Counted from the first letter of the stretch, positions 11,097 through 22,850 are shown. The stretch is 64,000 nucleotides of DNA from Canis aureus (GCF_053574225.1 NC_135632.1:33050001-33114000), one strand, 5' to 3'. The notes: generated by a model not told the origin, from the letters alone. Made by a program: numbers and translations.

Positions 11097-12177
11097 AACA
11101 AGAAAGATTTAAATGAAGAACCTGAAGGGATCTTTATTTATCATAGTTTTCATGTGGCAGAAAATCTCTTCTGAATTGACATGCTATACAATATCTTGTT
11201 GTCACTTTGCTCCATAACAGACAATGCAGTTTTCATGTAGTTTAGTTTTCTGAGCAAAGATATATGTCTTGGCCATTGCTTTAACAGCCCCCAGTGATCA
11301 TGTCACAGAATTGGTGCTGTAGAATTAAAGAAAGGGAAAGCAAGTGAGAGAAAGAGGGAGGCAGAGAGAAAGGACAGGAAAGTGGGTTCTGCTTCTCAAT
11401 GCATGAAGGATGCCAGGTGATATAAGTGCTAGGGGTTCTGGGGTGGCATTTTCAGAGCCCTGCATGTTCTGGTGTGTGTGGGCCACGATGGAGGAGTGCA
11501 ATGGGGATGACTTCTGATGAGGGAGCAGAGGAAAGCTGAAGACAAAGCACAAGCTGATACGCCATAACCACCCCCCACCTCCCCAGCTCCTGGGTGGGAT
11601 GTGTGTGACAGTCCTCCGGAAAAGTCCTGACCAGTCTTAATGTTAATGCTTTGCTAGAGGGGAAAAACACCTTAGTTTGATAATAGACAGGCCTCCAGTA
11701 TCCTAAGGGTCTTCTTTAGTATATAAAAGTCTTCGTGGATGCCTCCCTTTTTCCTTAGCTCCCCCTACTCCCAAGTTTATAATCAGCCATTCCTCACAAC
11801 CCCAGTGCAGCAGCTCTTTCTACCCATGGGTCCTGTCCCCCTGCTTAAATAAAATCACCTTTTTGCACCAAAGAATTCTTTCTTAGCTGTGGGCATCAGC
11901 ACTCACTAACACTCCAAAACAACATCACTGGCAAGTAGCACCCTGTGGATTTGTTCTTGCTTTTGACCCAGGTGCTGGGGGTCAAAGTTCCTGTCTGCCC
12001 TACAGACTCCAGGTGGAGGAGGTCTCAGCCGGCTGAGGAGGAAGACCTCTAGGTCACCCATAGGAACTAAGCTGTGTACACTTGGCAAACTTTCAGGCAG
12101 GCGGTATTACTAATATTCAGTGTTCCCGGGGCACTTCTCTCCTGTTGACTTGCCCAAGAACAATCCATAGCCTTGCT

Positions 12178-12310
12178 ACTCAAAGGGTGGTGTAGCCGCT
12201 TGGATGTCACCTGGGGACTAGTTAGAAAGGCAGACTCTCAGATCCCTCTCCAGACCTAATGCAGAACCAGCACGTTAGCAAGCCCCTCAATGGTCCTGAT
12301 GTCCATTGGT
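12178..12310 (+). repeat. hAT-Charlie fossil (MER5-like)
   Basis: TACTCAAAGGGTGGTGTAG, GTCACCTGGGGACTAGTTAG and TAGCAAGCCCCTCAATGGTC follow the order of the MER5 consensus as I know it. Diverged. Confidence 0.55.
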
Positions 12311-12660
12311 ACTTTCTAGCTCCTTATCAGTGCTCTAAGACCATCTCTGAGACTATCATGATCTCTCCTGTATCTCCTGTTGTCACCTGTGTTTCCTGCC
12401 AGGAGCAGTCCTCTCTATTGACCTTTCTTGTTGTAATAATAATGACCACTATTTACCTGTGGCCTTTTGAGGGAGTGCATTATCTGAAGTAGTTCTCACA
12501 CAATCTTGATTGGCAGATGAGCAAACAAAGGGCTCAAGGAGGTTAAGACCAATCCCCTGAGGCCAGGACTGGGATACTGGTCACCCCAGACTCCACACAG
12601 CAATCTGCCAAGAAGCCCACATCCACCCCCTACTTCGAGACTTTTGCAACCTGTACACTT

Positions 12661-12867
12661 AAAAAAAAAATTATTTATTTATTTGAGAGAGAGATAAAGT
12701 GTGTGCATGTGCTAGCAGAGAGAGGGGCAGAGGGGCAGGAGGGCAGGGACACCGGCAGGCACACTTCCTCTGAGTGCGGAGCCTGATGTGGGGTGCGATC
12801 CCATGACCCTGGGATCGTGATCTGAGCTGAAAACAAGAGTCAACTGGCTGAGTCATCCAGGTGCCCC
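12661..12867 (-). mobile_element. Older carnivore tRNA-derived SINE
   Basis: AAAATTATTTATTTATTTGA tail side, GACCCTGGGATCGTGATCTG and the head end CATCCAGGTGCCCC. Imperfect flanking duplication: AACCTGTACACTT before and AACTTGTACACTT after. Confidence 0.88.
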
Positions 12868-13139
12868 ACAACTTGTACACTTTTGACACCAGTGGGGGAG
12901 TGAAGGGGCAAAATTCTACTCCTTAATATTTCCCTTATCAGCCTTCTCCCACTGCCTTGCTGGAAGTCATGAAGGTGATCCAAGGGATCAGAGACTCAGG
13001 CCCGTCCCACGGCCTAGAGCCACAGTGAACAGACCAGAACCAGGCACCCAGAGCTGGGAGATGCGGGACGGTGGGCAGAGATGGGCGGGAGGAACCGACA
13101 CTGAGAACCAGTCAAGCAAAGCTGAATCCCTCACCTGCA

Positions 13140-13245
13140 GACTGGTGAGGGCACTGCTCTGACAAGACTTCCAGGGCACACTCCTGCTGCTGCTGCTGGC
13201 CTGGGACCACACTTTGAGAACCACTGGGCTGGCAGTAACCACATC
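13140..13245 (-). repeat. Partial hAT-Charlie fossil
   Basis: GGACCACACTTTGAGAACCA is the reverse complement of the MER5-type terminal sequence. The rest is poorly preserved. Confidence 0.35.
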
Positions 13246-13706
13246 CAGCTCAGAGTAATCCAGTTACCATTTTATTCCCACACCTCCCCAATTATTGCTC
13301 ACGTCCAATTTTTAGCACAAAGAAAAGCAAAGGATGATTATTTTACTAAGGTGTTACTAGGGCCCCAGGGTCAACAGGAGCAGCCTAGGCCCTCCAAGGG
13401 TGTGGTAGGAGCTGTGGTTACAGCCTTGGGGAGGATTTTAAAATATATTACATAACAAACTCTGGCAGCCCTGACCTTTTATGGGTTATCCAGTAGGTTC
13501 TTCTGTTTATTTTATTTTATTTTTTTATTGTTTGCTTTGCAGGCTGCAAGTGGATGGGAAAGGAACCTAGTGTGTCATGTTCTCATAGTCAGTGATGATG
13601 TTTGGGGACAACTGTTGGCATGGGAAGCCCACGGGAGGCTACTGCTCTGCTGACTTTCTGGATGCAGCCAGAATCGATGGTATAATCACACGTACAGCTT
13701 CCTTTC

Positions 13707-13732
13707 TCTCTGTCTGTCTGTCTGTCTGTCTT
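13707..13732. repeat. (TGTC)n microsatellite
   Basis: Short CTGT tetranucleotide run. Confidence 0.85.
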
Positions 13733-13928
13733 TCTCACATAGACTGAGCTAAGGGAAAAGGCACATCACTCTCTCCTTCGGGCACTGCTTCTCCTGGTAT
13801 GCTTCACCTTCCTTGTTGGTCTTTATAATTCCTCCCACCCTAGAAGTGAGACTCCTCTCACCTGCCTTGTTATTGAAGCTCAACTGATAAAAGGAGCATG
13901 TTTATATTAAAAAAGAAAGAGTTTTATA

Positions 13929-13951
13929 TACACACACACGCACACACACAG
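13929..13951. repeat. (CA)n microsatellite, short
   Basis: CA repeat with one CG interruption. Confidence 0.85.
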
Positions 13952-14096
13952 GGTGAACATTTTTAAAATTAAAATAAATAACAATATTTTTATATTTTTA
14001 TAGTTTTGTCCGGTTGAGTCCAAATGTCTTGTCATTGGACACTGATAGATCTAATCTGATTGTCCTTTGAAATGTTAGTAAGTTAATGCCAAGGTT

Positions 14097-14141
14097 AAAA
14101 ATTTCCATTAAAAAAATAAAATAAAAATAAAAATTTCCATT
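14097..14141 (+). repeat. Tail-only insertion scar
   Basis: AAAAATTTCCATT at 14097-14109 and 14129-14141 flanks 19 bp of A-rich sequence with AAATAAAATAAAA character, like a bare SINE tail. Confidence 0.6.
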
Positions 14142-14676
14142 TAATCTGTAGGTTTATGGAGCCTTGGAATCACACCTTGATACCTCTAAAGGTTTGAAAA
14201 AAGGAGGGAAATTACACAAGGAAATATAGTAATTTTAATTAAAATTAAACTCCCAAATGTAACCATCTCATAAGCTTTTCTGTTGAAAAATAAATAGCAG
14301 GATAGGAACAAAAAATGTACTTTTAAGCCTTTGGGTATCTAATGGAAAATACAATTGCTAGAAGTAAAATCATATACAAAGTAAAAGCTTTTTATTATAT
14401 CAAGCTTTATTCCCCTAATGGTTCTTGGTTACCAGAACAGCAGACAGATAAATAGATAGAGTCTATGAATTGAGCTGAGTTAACACATGAGGTATGAGAA
14501 ATTAAGGTTGAGCACTGCAACCTTGTCTGTGACTCCCCTAAAGATTTTTCACATCATTTGCTACAATATTTGGAAGATGTTAGAAATAAAGAAGAGTACA
14601 GATATTTGACATCAAACAAATCTATTAGATACATTAATACAACTAGTAGCCTTGTAATCCATGACATGAGATACAT

Positions 14677-14679
<3 letters not shown>

Positions 14680-14715
<36 letters not shown>
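14680..14715. repeat. (CA)18 microsatellite
   Basis: Uninterrupted CA repeat, long enough to be length-polymorphic. Confidence 0.95.
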
Positions 14716-14716
<1 letters not shown>

Positions 14717-14871
14717 GCACGCATTGAGCTCAAGCTCAGGTACTGATGATAAGCCTCTGGCTTGCAGATTCACCAGGGCAGGATGTGGGCACAGCCTGAT
14801 TTTTGGTTCTGGGGCTCAAATTGCCTTAGCTTGATCAAGGGGGTGCTTCCCTCATTTTGACTTTCTTCCTC

Positions 14872-15302
14872 CTTGTCTGCCATAATGGTCCTCCTGAGCC
14901 AGCTTAGCCTACCTCTTCATGTCTCCTTCCCACCTTGCTTTGCACTTTTGCTGTGTGGAGCTGCCTTTCCTCCTGACTTTTGCTTTCTTTCCAGTCCCTG
15001 CTTTCATCTCATCTTTGCCAAGTCCAAATCCTACCCCACTCAAATTCTATTTTTTCCCAAATGACCTGTGTGAAATGATGCCTAACTCGTCAGACCACAG
15101 ATGGTGGCCCACATACATCACTCATATGGCATTTAGGCATTTATTGCTATCACTTTTTATTGCAGTTATGTAGGTACACAGCTAAGATATGAACTTCTTG
15201 GGTAGGGGGCATAAGCCTTAAGTTTCTTTGTCTACTGTCTGGAAAGCACTGGGGCTAAAAGGTGGGGCCAGAATGCTTATTGGTTGGTTGAGTGAGTAAA
15301 TG
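14872..15302 (+). repeat. L2 LINE fragment, probable
   Basis: Pyrimidine-rich start, then AACTTCTTGGGTAGGGGGCA and a GTTGGTTGAGTGAGTAAATG end, resembling the L2 3' end. Diverged and broken. Confidence 0.45.
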
Positions 15303-15319
15303 TAACTTTATAGATGTTG

Positions 15320-15640
15320 AACCAATATTTATTGAGCAACACCTATGGGGCCAGGCCTAGTTCTGGATGCTGAGGTTAAATCTGTGAACTATGTATCCTC
15401 GAGGAACTTCCAATGTATTGAGGGAAGACAGACAATAAATGAAAAGAGGAGTACTCTCACAGAAAAAATTCTGTTTGCGATTTGACTGGAGGTGACATGA
15501 TAGTACCTGGGAGTAAGCAGCGGGGAGGAGCAGCCCAGGGCTCTTTAGAAGTGATGTATGAACTTTAACTGGAAGAAGGTCAAGAGGGCAGCCCTCCACA
15601 GAGCCAGAGGAAAAGGATTTAAGGCAAATAGAAAAACCAG
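15320..15640 (+). repeat. Ancient mammalian interspersed repeat, family uncertain
   Basis: ATTTATTGAGCAACACCTAT and GGGAAGACAGACAATAAATG are familiar recurring mammalian sequence. They explain the beginning of a long minus-strand ORF (16019-15357) that I do not call a gene. Confidence 0.35.
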
Positions 15641-16539
15641 TGCCGAGTCCCAAGGCCAGAAAAGGGGCCCATGTAGTCGGAGCCCAGAGATGGCCTGAGA
15701 TGCGGTTCAAAGGAAGGCAAGGGTCCTGTGATGATGGCCCTTGTGGGCTCTGGGGAGGAGATGGGCTTATGGAGTGTGGCTGCACTGAGGGGCTTTCCAA
15801 TGGGAGCTCAGAAGGATGAGAGTTGGACTTGTTATGTGGAGTCGGGATGTGGGGAGCCAGAGGAAGCAATGGGCCCGCGGCACTAGCTGTTTGGGCAGGA
15901 GATGAAGTGGTCTGGACCACAGGGCAGCAGTAGAGATGTAGAGAATTGGAAGAGCTCAAACCTATCTTGGGAGCCGGACATAGGACTTTCTGACTGACTG
16001 GATGTGCGGTGTGGGACAATAAGGAATCCAGGATGTCTCCTCTGGGGCAGAGGAAGGGGTGGGGGACACAAAGGGAGAGATGTAGGGATGTGTGCAGCGG
16101 TGGGCTTCAACTAGCTCAGCTGTGTCACTAGCTGGTGATACACAGATGGAGACTAAGTGCCTTTCTGCTTTGACTGTTGATCATCATTGTTCAAGGTGAG
16201 TAGCAGATGCTGCCTCCTGACCTCTTTGCAGTGGCTGGCTCAGAGCTGAGGGCTTCTTGGCTTGAACCTGTAGCTCTCTGGCACATGCAGAGTGGGATGG
16301 GACCAGACTGGATGTTTCCCTTCCTCTGTGTGATCAAGGGTGTTGCCTTTGTAAGGAGGGACAGGAAGGCCCAGACAAACAGTTGATTAAAGGTCCCTGG
16401 AAGGCTCTCCCTTTTCCTGGGATGATCAGGGCCAGACCTGAGGGTGAGGGTTGTAAGGATAATGCACATTGGAACCACTTTTGTGATTGTTAATGATGTG
16501 CTGAGATACTTATATCTACAACTTTTATATCTTGTGGTG

Positions 16540-16700
16540 GAAAGTCACCCAAGCCTTAGAGAGGTGAGGGAACTTGCCCAAAGTCATGTAACTAAAAAGC
16601 AACAACAACTATATAGATTATATATATTTATAAAGCAGCAGAGACAAACATTGAACTCAGGCTGTCTGACTGAATCTCCATGCACATGACTACATGCCCC
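16540..16700 (-). repeat. MIR-like fragment
   Basis: GAGAGGTGAGGGAACTTGCC then AAGTCATGTAACTA and TTGAACTCAGGCTGTCTGAC in MIR reverse-complement order. Confidence 0.5.
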
Positions 16701-17949
16701 TGCCTTCTTCTGATGCAGTTATCATAGTTTTGGGCAATTGAAGCCTTCCTGACTTGGTTGCTCTTGCCTTATGACCTAGCCACAGACCACATGTGGCCAA
16801 ATCACTCATCTTGCCTGGCCCTTCTGCTTATGCCCCTTTTCTGAGGCTTTCCCAATTGAGCATGTGTGAGATCAGATAGTAGCTCTGCCAGGGAAAAGTA
16901 GAGCAGGCCGGCCCTGGTTCTGATGGACTCATTTTATACTTTAATGGAAAATCCACCCAAAGCCATACCTTTGCCTATGAATGAAGGGAACAGAATAATA
17001 ACAGCATGTCAACAGACAATATTGTTGCTGCTATGGGGTTTACTCCAAACCAAGTGTCTTCCAGCCCCTGGGAGGTGTGGAAGTGAATTACTCGTGGCTG
17101 AGAGACACTGCTTCCCTTGTTGGGCATCAAATGCCCCTTGTTCTTTTCTCAGTGTACTCCTGTGTTTCATCGTCGCTGTCACCACACCCGAAGGGTGGTT
17201 ACATTGGGCACTTCTGTACCATCAGGGATTTGGGTGGATTGGGGAAAACTAGAAAATTATGATTGAAATGCTTTTGGAAATAGTCTTAACGAGTGGCTTT
17301 GGAATTATTATGAAAATCTGCATGGATTTTTAAAAAGTATTTGCCAGTGATTCTCATTTTTACAGACACAAATATAGGTTTGAAACCCAGGTCAAACCAC
17401 CAGTCTCTATTTCTGACTTGAGTCTTAGTGTTAGGGTTAAAACAATGAAGAATCTTCTTTTGGGGGGAGTAACTTACTTTCCTATTCCAGATAAATGAAT
17501 ACTTCCAGTTTTTATGACAACATATAATTTTTAGTCCCTTTTTATATATTACTATACTATTATTAACATAATAGGTCTCCTAAATTCTTTTTCAAAAGAA
17601 GATGGGCCATTATCACACACAAATAAATGGAATAAATGCATAGCAGTTTTGTAAGCAGAATAGAGGTGCTCAGCCATATAGGAGACACAAATCCTCATGT
17701 GTAGAAGCCTATTCAGACATGGATATCATTTAGCAAAGCTGCCTTTAATGAAGGATTCTTAATGTCCTTGCAGGAATAATTCACCACTCAGTCAATTTTT
17801 TTTCCCCTGAGCATAAATACTCAATCAGAGTCACCCTTCTGCAAGGGGTATGTGTAAATATGTAAACTGGCTGAGACACAGGGCTTAACTGTACTTTCTC
17901 TGAGGATCGGCCAGTGGAACTGTACATTCTGTTTAACAAATATTTATTA

Positions 17950-18345
17950 AGTTCCGTTCTGGTTATCTATGCTGTGTAACAAACTACCCTCAAACTTGGT
18001 GGCTTAAAACAACAGATTTTTACTGTTACTCAGAGTTGATGGGCTCAGCTGGGTGGTTCTCACTTGGGGTCTCTCATACAGTTGTCCTCAAAAAGCCCCA
18101 GAGGCTGGTGTCATCTGCAGGCTTCTTTACTTATACGTCTGCTGAAAGGCCTGGCACCAGATTCAGCCTTAAAAGTCACTCTTCTAAAATCTGTTGCTTA
18201 AAGGAATCACACACCAGCCCATGTTCAATGAGAGAGAGGAATAGACTTCACCTCTCCATGGGAGAGAATAAACTGTGCATATATAGGAAAGAAAGAATCT
18301 AATTGCAGCCATCTTCGAAAAGAGCTACCTACCACAAGTCTTAAC
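17950..18345 (+). repeat. Ancient MER-type interspersed repeat, family uncertain
   Basis: GTTATCTATGCTGTGTAACA, GTGGCTTAAAACAACAGATT and GCTGGGTGGTTCTCACTTGG are characteristic of a common mammalian medium-reiterated repeat. An 88-codon ORF inside is not a gene. Confidence 0.5.
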
Positions 18346-18904
18346 CACACATGTGATTGACACTGAAGTGACCATACTGAATGGAACGTGGTCCTTCCAT
18401 TGAGGAGATGCAGGGGCGGTCCGTTCCAGGCATAGAAGGGGATTGGCTAATAGAAATGAAGCTCATTGTAGAGACAGATGGGACCGTGGAAGTATTCTTA
18501 TCTCCCGAGCACACCTCTAAGAAAAAATGGCCTGGAGAAGCAGTTATTTGTATTTGGACCAAGAGGGGCAATTTCTTGAACAGATCAAGGATATACAAAA
18601 TATACATTTGACATCAGCTCCGCCACGGGAGGGAGACGAGTGGGTAAACAGTTGCTTTGTAAATGTCAGCTTCTAGAAGAGAACTCTTGTTCCTTGATAA
18701 CTTCATGGCTCTGACAATAACCTAATGGCAAATCATCCTGTGCCATACTTTCTTTGGTTCTTTCTATAGATGATCAGACTGATGAAAAGCATGAGGAACC
18801 TTTGAGCTAAAGGTGCAGATCTGGTTTTAATCATTAGCAACTGAGTCATCTTTGCTAAAGAAACCACAAGGCATGAAGAGATCTGACTGTATTTTACCAT
18901 CCAG

Positions 18905-19190
18905 AGTTTGTTTCTTAGCTTTCAAATGCAGCTTATATCACCTCCTCAGAGAGACCTTTCTGACCACCCTGTTCAGAGAAGTGAACTTCAGAAAAGTCTC
19001 TCTCCACTTCAATTCTCCATCACCCTGTCTCATCGTGATGTTTGTTTCCCTCATGGCACACATCACCATCTGCACTCATCTTGTTGGTTTAATCCTCACT
19101 GCCTTTCTCCCTCCACCAGAATAGAGCTGACTTATTCACTTCCTGGCACTCAGTAACTGCTCAGTGAGTGTTGGTTTTTTAAATAAAAGA
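18905..19190 (+). repeat. L2 LINE 3' fragment
   Basis: CACCTCCTCAGAGAGACCTT, TGACCACCCTGTTCAGAG, CCACCAGAATAGAGCTGA and TCCTGGCACTCAGTAACTGC in L2 3'-end order. ORFs of 82 and 90 codons here are shadows of the repeat. Confidence 0.65.
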
Positions 19191-19659
19191 ACAAATCTTT
19201 AGAGTCTGGAAAGAAGCACCCTTGTGACCACTGAAATGGGTTTAGTTAGGATAGTATTCATTTTCCTTTTGGAGTAGAGAAAACTGAAGTATAAAATTCC
19301 CTAGAAGTTCAGTTGTGCTTCCAACCCTCCACTTTACTTGGAATTCAGCTTGATCACTACCCTGAAATCAGGCCTGGTAGTGGTTTCTACAATGTCCATT
19401 TATGGCTCACACATTTGGGGAAGAGGACAGATTTAGGCTTAGGGTAAGCAGGACCCTATCTAGCTAGGCCCCAAATATATTGGATTAAAGTTGATCTATT
19501 TATCTGTCTTTCTATCCAGAATTCATGTTTTCTAATTCCTGGCAGATATATCAGAGTAGGCCTAAGGATTCTAGTTCAAGGCACAAAGAGGCTGCCCCTC
19601 CAAAGACACATGTCTTTCAAAGGCTCTTTGGGTTTGTGTAGGTGGCCAACTTGTGGCAG

Positions 19660-19890
19660 CATGGTGACCAAGAGCATGCAGCTGGAGCTGGGCTGTGTCC
19701 ATTACCGCTACTTACCAGCTACAGAGCTCTGTTAAGTTTCCTTAACTTGTCTGCCTTATTTCTATGCTTGGTAAAATGGAGATTTTGCCCATATCTACCT
19801 ACACGGTTGGCATAGGTTAATGTATGGTAAGTGCTTACAATAGAACCTGGTACTTGATAAGAATCATCTAATGTTTGCTAACGTTACTGT
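19660..19890 (+). repeat. MIR element
   Basis: GGTGACCAAGAGCATGCAGC, GGTAAAATGGAGATTTTGCC and GGTAAGTGCTTACAATAGAA in forward MIR order. Confidence 0.6.
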
Positions 19891-20019
19891 TTATGGACAC
19901 ATCACAGGTGTGTTAGAACCTGCTCTTGACAACAGCGAAAGTAACTGAGGGCAGGTGGAGTATGGGTAAGCTTTTTCTTTACAAAAATTTTCTTTAAGGC
20001 TTTTGTTATACTGTTTTCA

Positions 20020-20095
20020 TGAAAAAACTATCTCCTAATGATGGTGATGAAAACCATCTCCTTATAATAGTGAAAAAACTATCTCCTGATAAGGA
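20020..20095. repeat. Three-copy degenerate tandem repeat
   Basis: TGAAAAAACTATCTCCT at 20020-20036, TGAAAACCATCTCCT at 20048-20062 and TGAAAAAACTATCTCCT at 20071-20087: a small minisatellite-like array with 23-28 bp spacing. Confidence 0.7.
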
Positions 20096-20849
20096 CAATT
20101 ATACACTGTATCTTCTTGTTCAGGTGGGAAGGAATGCTAATGTAACCTGGAGATACAAAGAGACCCACAGAATATCTGCTGCTGGGGCTCAGTGAGGTGC
20201 TTATAAAGGGTTCCATGCCATAAACTAAGGACAAGGTCAGTCTCTGAGATGGTCAAACACCAGCTGGTGGTGGTGGGGTGGGGTAGTCCACCTGGTAAGT
20301 GGGTGGACAGCCTAGACTTCTAGGCCTGGCTGCCACTCTAGTAGTGTGAATTGGCCTTTGGTTTGGTTTGCATACCTGTAAAATGGGGAGATAGTAATTC
20401 CAGCCTAATCCAAAGCATTGTGAATAGGAAGGACTTTTATAATGGTTAGGTTTTATAAAAACATCAAACATTGATCTTCCAAGGACCTGGAAAGGCCTAT
20501 TTTTTCTATATATCTCCACCCCAAACTCCCTCCCTACTCCCTATTCCTCTTGTCTTCCTGGACTCGAGTTCATTTATTTTAAGCTAAACATGTTGACGTC
20601 TATTCAAAAAAAAAAAATACATTTGAGATACAGGACACTTCATTCTAGGGATTATTCTAAAGGGGATATCTTGGGGTGAGTTTAGGGGACTAACTACATA
20701 AATGGGCATCTAGGAGAAGAAATGGCTATAAAAGAGGGGGAAGCTGGCAGGTAAAGAATGTAAGTTACTAATCAATTGATTCAGGGCTGGCCTTATAAAC
20801 AGTAAAAGCAAACAGACTGTGTGGCCTAAGAAACTGCTTTAGAATTTAG

Positions 20850-21020
20850 TGACTCATAAGCAACAGATGGGACAAATGACCTTTGTGCTCAGATAGACCT
20901 GGGTTCAAATCCTGACTCTACAAGTCACTTGACTTCTTTGGAATGCAGTTTCCCTATCAGTAAGATGTGGGCAGTAACACTGGCATCCCAGGGTCATGAG
21001 GACTGGGTGAGTGGAAGCAG
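20850..21020 (+). repeat. MIR element next to the hinge exon
   Basis: GACCTGGGTTCAAATCCTGA, then CAAGTCACTTGACTTCTTTG, CAGTTTCCCTATCAGTAAGA and GTCATGAGGACTGGGTGAGT in forward MIR order. It lies about 50 bp downstream of the hinge exon donor in transcript sense. Confidence 0.7.
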
Positions 21021-21069
21021 AAAATGTGGAGCATGCAGCTGAATATTTAGCTGCGCCCGAGGACCTCAC

Positions 21070-21275
21070 CAGGAATTTCCGTTTCTGCTTCCAGTGGCTG
21101 CCTTGGGCATTGGTGGCCACATGGGCTTCTGTGACAGTTTTGATGAGCTCCCACTCCTCGTCCGTGGGCTCTGGCTTGTGCCCGATGGATTTCTGCAGCT
21201 CTTCCCGCCGTCTCTTCTCCCGGTTCTCCTCAATCAGCTTCCGCTTCGCCAGCCTCTTGCTGTCATCCAGGACCA
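21070..21275 (-). CDS. THRB: THRB exon: hinge and start of ligand-binding domain
   Basis: A 206-bp exon encoding (L)VLDDSKRLAKRKLIEENREK through HWKQKRKFL. The C-terminal extension of the DNA-binding domain and the hinge are obvious from the run of basic residues (SKRLAKRK, EKRRREEL), which also acts as nuclear localisation signal. EEWELIKTVTEAH begins helix 1 of the ligand-binding domain. The acceptor is CCTCCCAG/TGGTCC and the donor TTCCTG/GTGAGG. An old MIR-type SINE lies about 50 bp beyond the donor. Plus-strand ORFs of 144 and 153 codons across this exon are shadows of this coding sequence. Confidence 0.97.
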
Positions 21276-21864
21276 CTGGGAGGGGAAGAAAGATGAGACG
21301 AAACACAGGGATGCTCCCAGGCATGCGGGGGGCTGCATGTGCACCCCAGGGACCACCCAGGTGCAGATGGCTGAGCAGGTCCTGCAGGGTGGGTCACGCT
21401 GGGATATTTTCTCCCCTCAGCAGCAAACTGCCACTGCCTGGCTAGGTCAAGACCTAGTGCCAAACTCCCGATGCCTGGCCAGCTTTTCAAAACAAAGCTC
21501 CGTGGCAGGGGAGTTGGACAGTGGGCATCCAAACTCCACAGGTGGCCCCACATAAGAATTAAGCCGAGGGGAGCAAAATCTGTCCTACCCACAGGTTCCC
21601 AGATGAGTCTGTCTAGCCAATCATCTGAATTCACTCTTAGGGTCTCTGTAGCCCCTCTCCTGCCCTCAGATGGCTCTTAGTAAAAAGAACTTCAGATCAA
21701 AGTTCTAGAGCAGTAAATAGGAGGCTAATCATCTCTTCCTTAGATAAAAAGGACCCCAACTCTTCATTAGCTCCCTCCAGGGCTCACTGGGATGAGGCTG
21801 GGCCTATCTCAGGCTGCACAGGTACTCCTTTGCTCTAGTCTCTACCTGGTCTACCCTCAATGGT

Positions 21865-22070
21865 GGTTAAAGAGCCCAGGCTTTGGAATCTAGAAAGAGC
21901 TGGGTTTGAATCCTGACACTACCACATTCTAGCTGTGTGACCTCTGGCAAGTTGCTTAGGCTCTTTGAGCTTTGATTTCTTCCTGTGTGAAACAGGATCA
22001 ACAATAAACCCACCTCACAGGTTATTCAGGGTGATGATGCACTACAAGTGGTCAGTAAATACAGCCATGA
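21865..22070 (+). repeat. MIR element
   Basis: GTGGTTAAAGAGCCCAGGCT, GGGTTTGAATCCTGACACTA, CTAGCTGTGTGACCTCTGGC and GTGATGATGCACTAC: nearly the whole forward MIR. Confidence 0.8.
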
Positions 22071-22214
22071 CTTTTACTACTTTTGCCAAAGGGAAGTAGG
22101 AAGGGAAGGTAATAAGAAACCTCTACTTCTGTGGTTATTTTCCAAAACCAAACCATTTTACCAGACTCTTAGTAACTTTCAATGGAATGGAAAGGCTCAG
22201 GTCTTATGCTACTA

Positions 22215-22400
22215 AGTCATAGTATTTTAGAACTGGAAAGAACCTCAGGTATTATCTAGCCCAACTCCCTCCTTCCACAGAGGAGGAAGTTGATCCAGAG
22301 AGATCATGACTTGCCTAAAGTCACACAGCAAGTTCATGGCAGAGCCAAGGCAAGACCCAGGACTCCTGATTCCAGTTCTACAACATCATTGTCCTAGGGC
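22215..22400 (-). repeat. MIR-like fragment
   Basis: ACTTGCCTAAAGTCACACAG, GCAGAGCCAAGGCAAGACCC and CCACAGAGGAGGAAGTTGAT fit the reverse MIR core or a related family. Confidence 0.5.
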
Positions 22401-22639
22401 CATTTCTTGATGAAGGTGTGACCTGGTAGGAAAAGAAAAAAAGCAAAAATAGCAGGAGGAAGAGAACCAAAAGTACTCAGCTAATCCACAAACAGAATAA
22501 TGAAGCCCCAGATTGTCTAGATTGGATTGATCATCAAAGACAGGTCAGTATTTGTAAATGTGGGAAATGTGAATGAGCCCTGCTGGGTCACTTTGGTTCC
22601 CTTATTAAAGGGAGACAAGGAATGGGCTCTACTCACAGC

Positions 22640-22850
22640 CCTATTTCTCAAATGCTTCCTCTGTTCCAGGGATTGTTGCATTTGACATGCATTATCTAAT
22701 TGAATACTGAAAACAACTTGCAAGGTAGGAGATGATTTCACAGACCGGAAACCCAAGGTTAGGTCTGCTGGTCACACAGCTAGTAAGTGGCAGATATGGG
22801 ACTCCAACAGTTTTTCTGATCATAAAGCCTGAGCTCTTACAATGCCTCGC
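22640..22850 (-). repeat. MIR element
   Basis: GTCACACAGCTAGTAAGTGG preceded by CATGCATTATCTAATTGAAT and GGTAGGAGATGATTTCACAG, in reverse MIR order. Confidence 0.7.

Larger units (their letters stand above)
10890..21069 (-). other. THRB intron between hinge and LBD exon A
   Basis: A 10180-bp intron. It contains SINEs (10916-11096, 12661-12867), hAT fossils, L2 and MIR pieces, CA repeats and a tail-only scar at 14097-14141. The stretches 11111-12177, 13246-13700, 15640-16540, 16700-17940 and 18350-18900 show nothing I can name. No second gene was seen. Confidence 0.75.

Noticed and set aside
18852..19156. ORFs of 82-90 codons
   Set aside because: Contained in an L2 fragment.
21011..21555. 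Plus-strand ORFs of 144 and 153 codons
   Set aside because: They lie on the opposite strand of the THRB hinge exon and are composition shadows of it.
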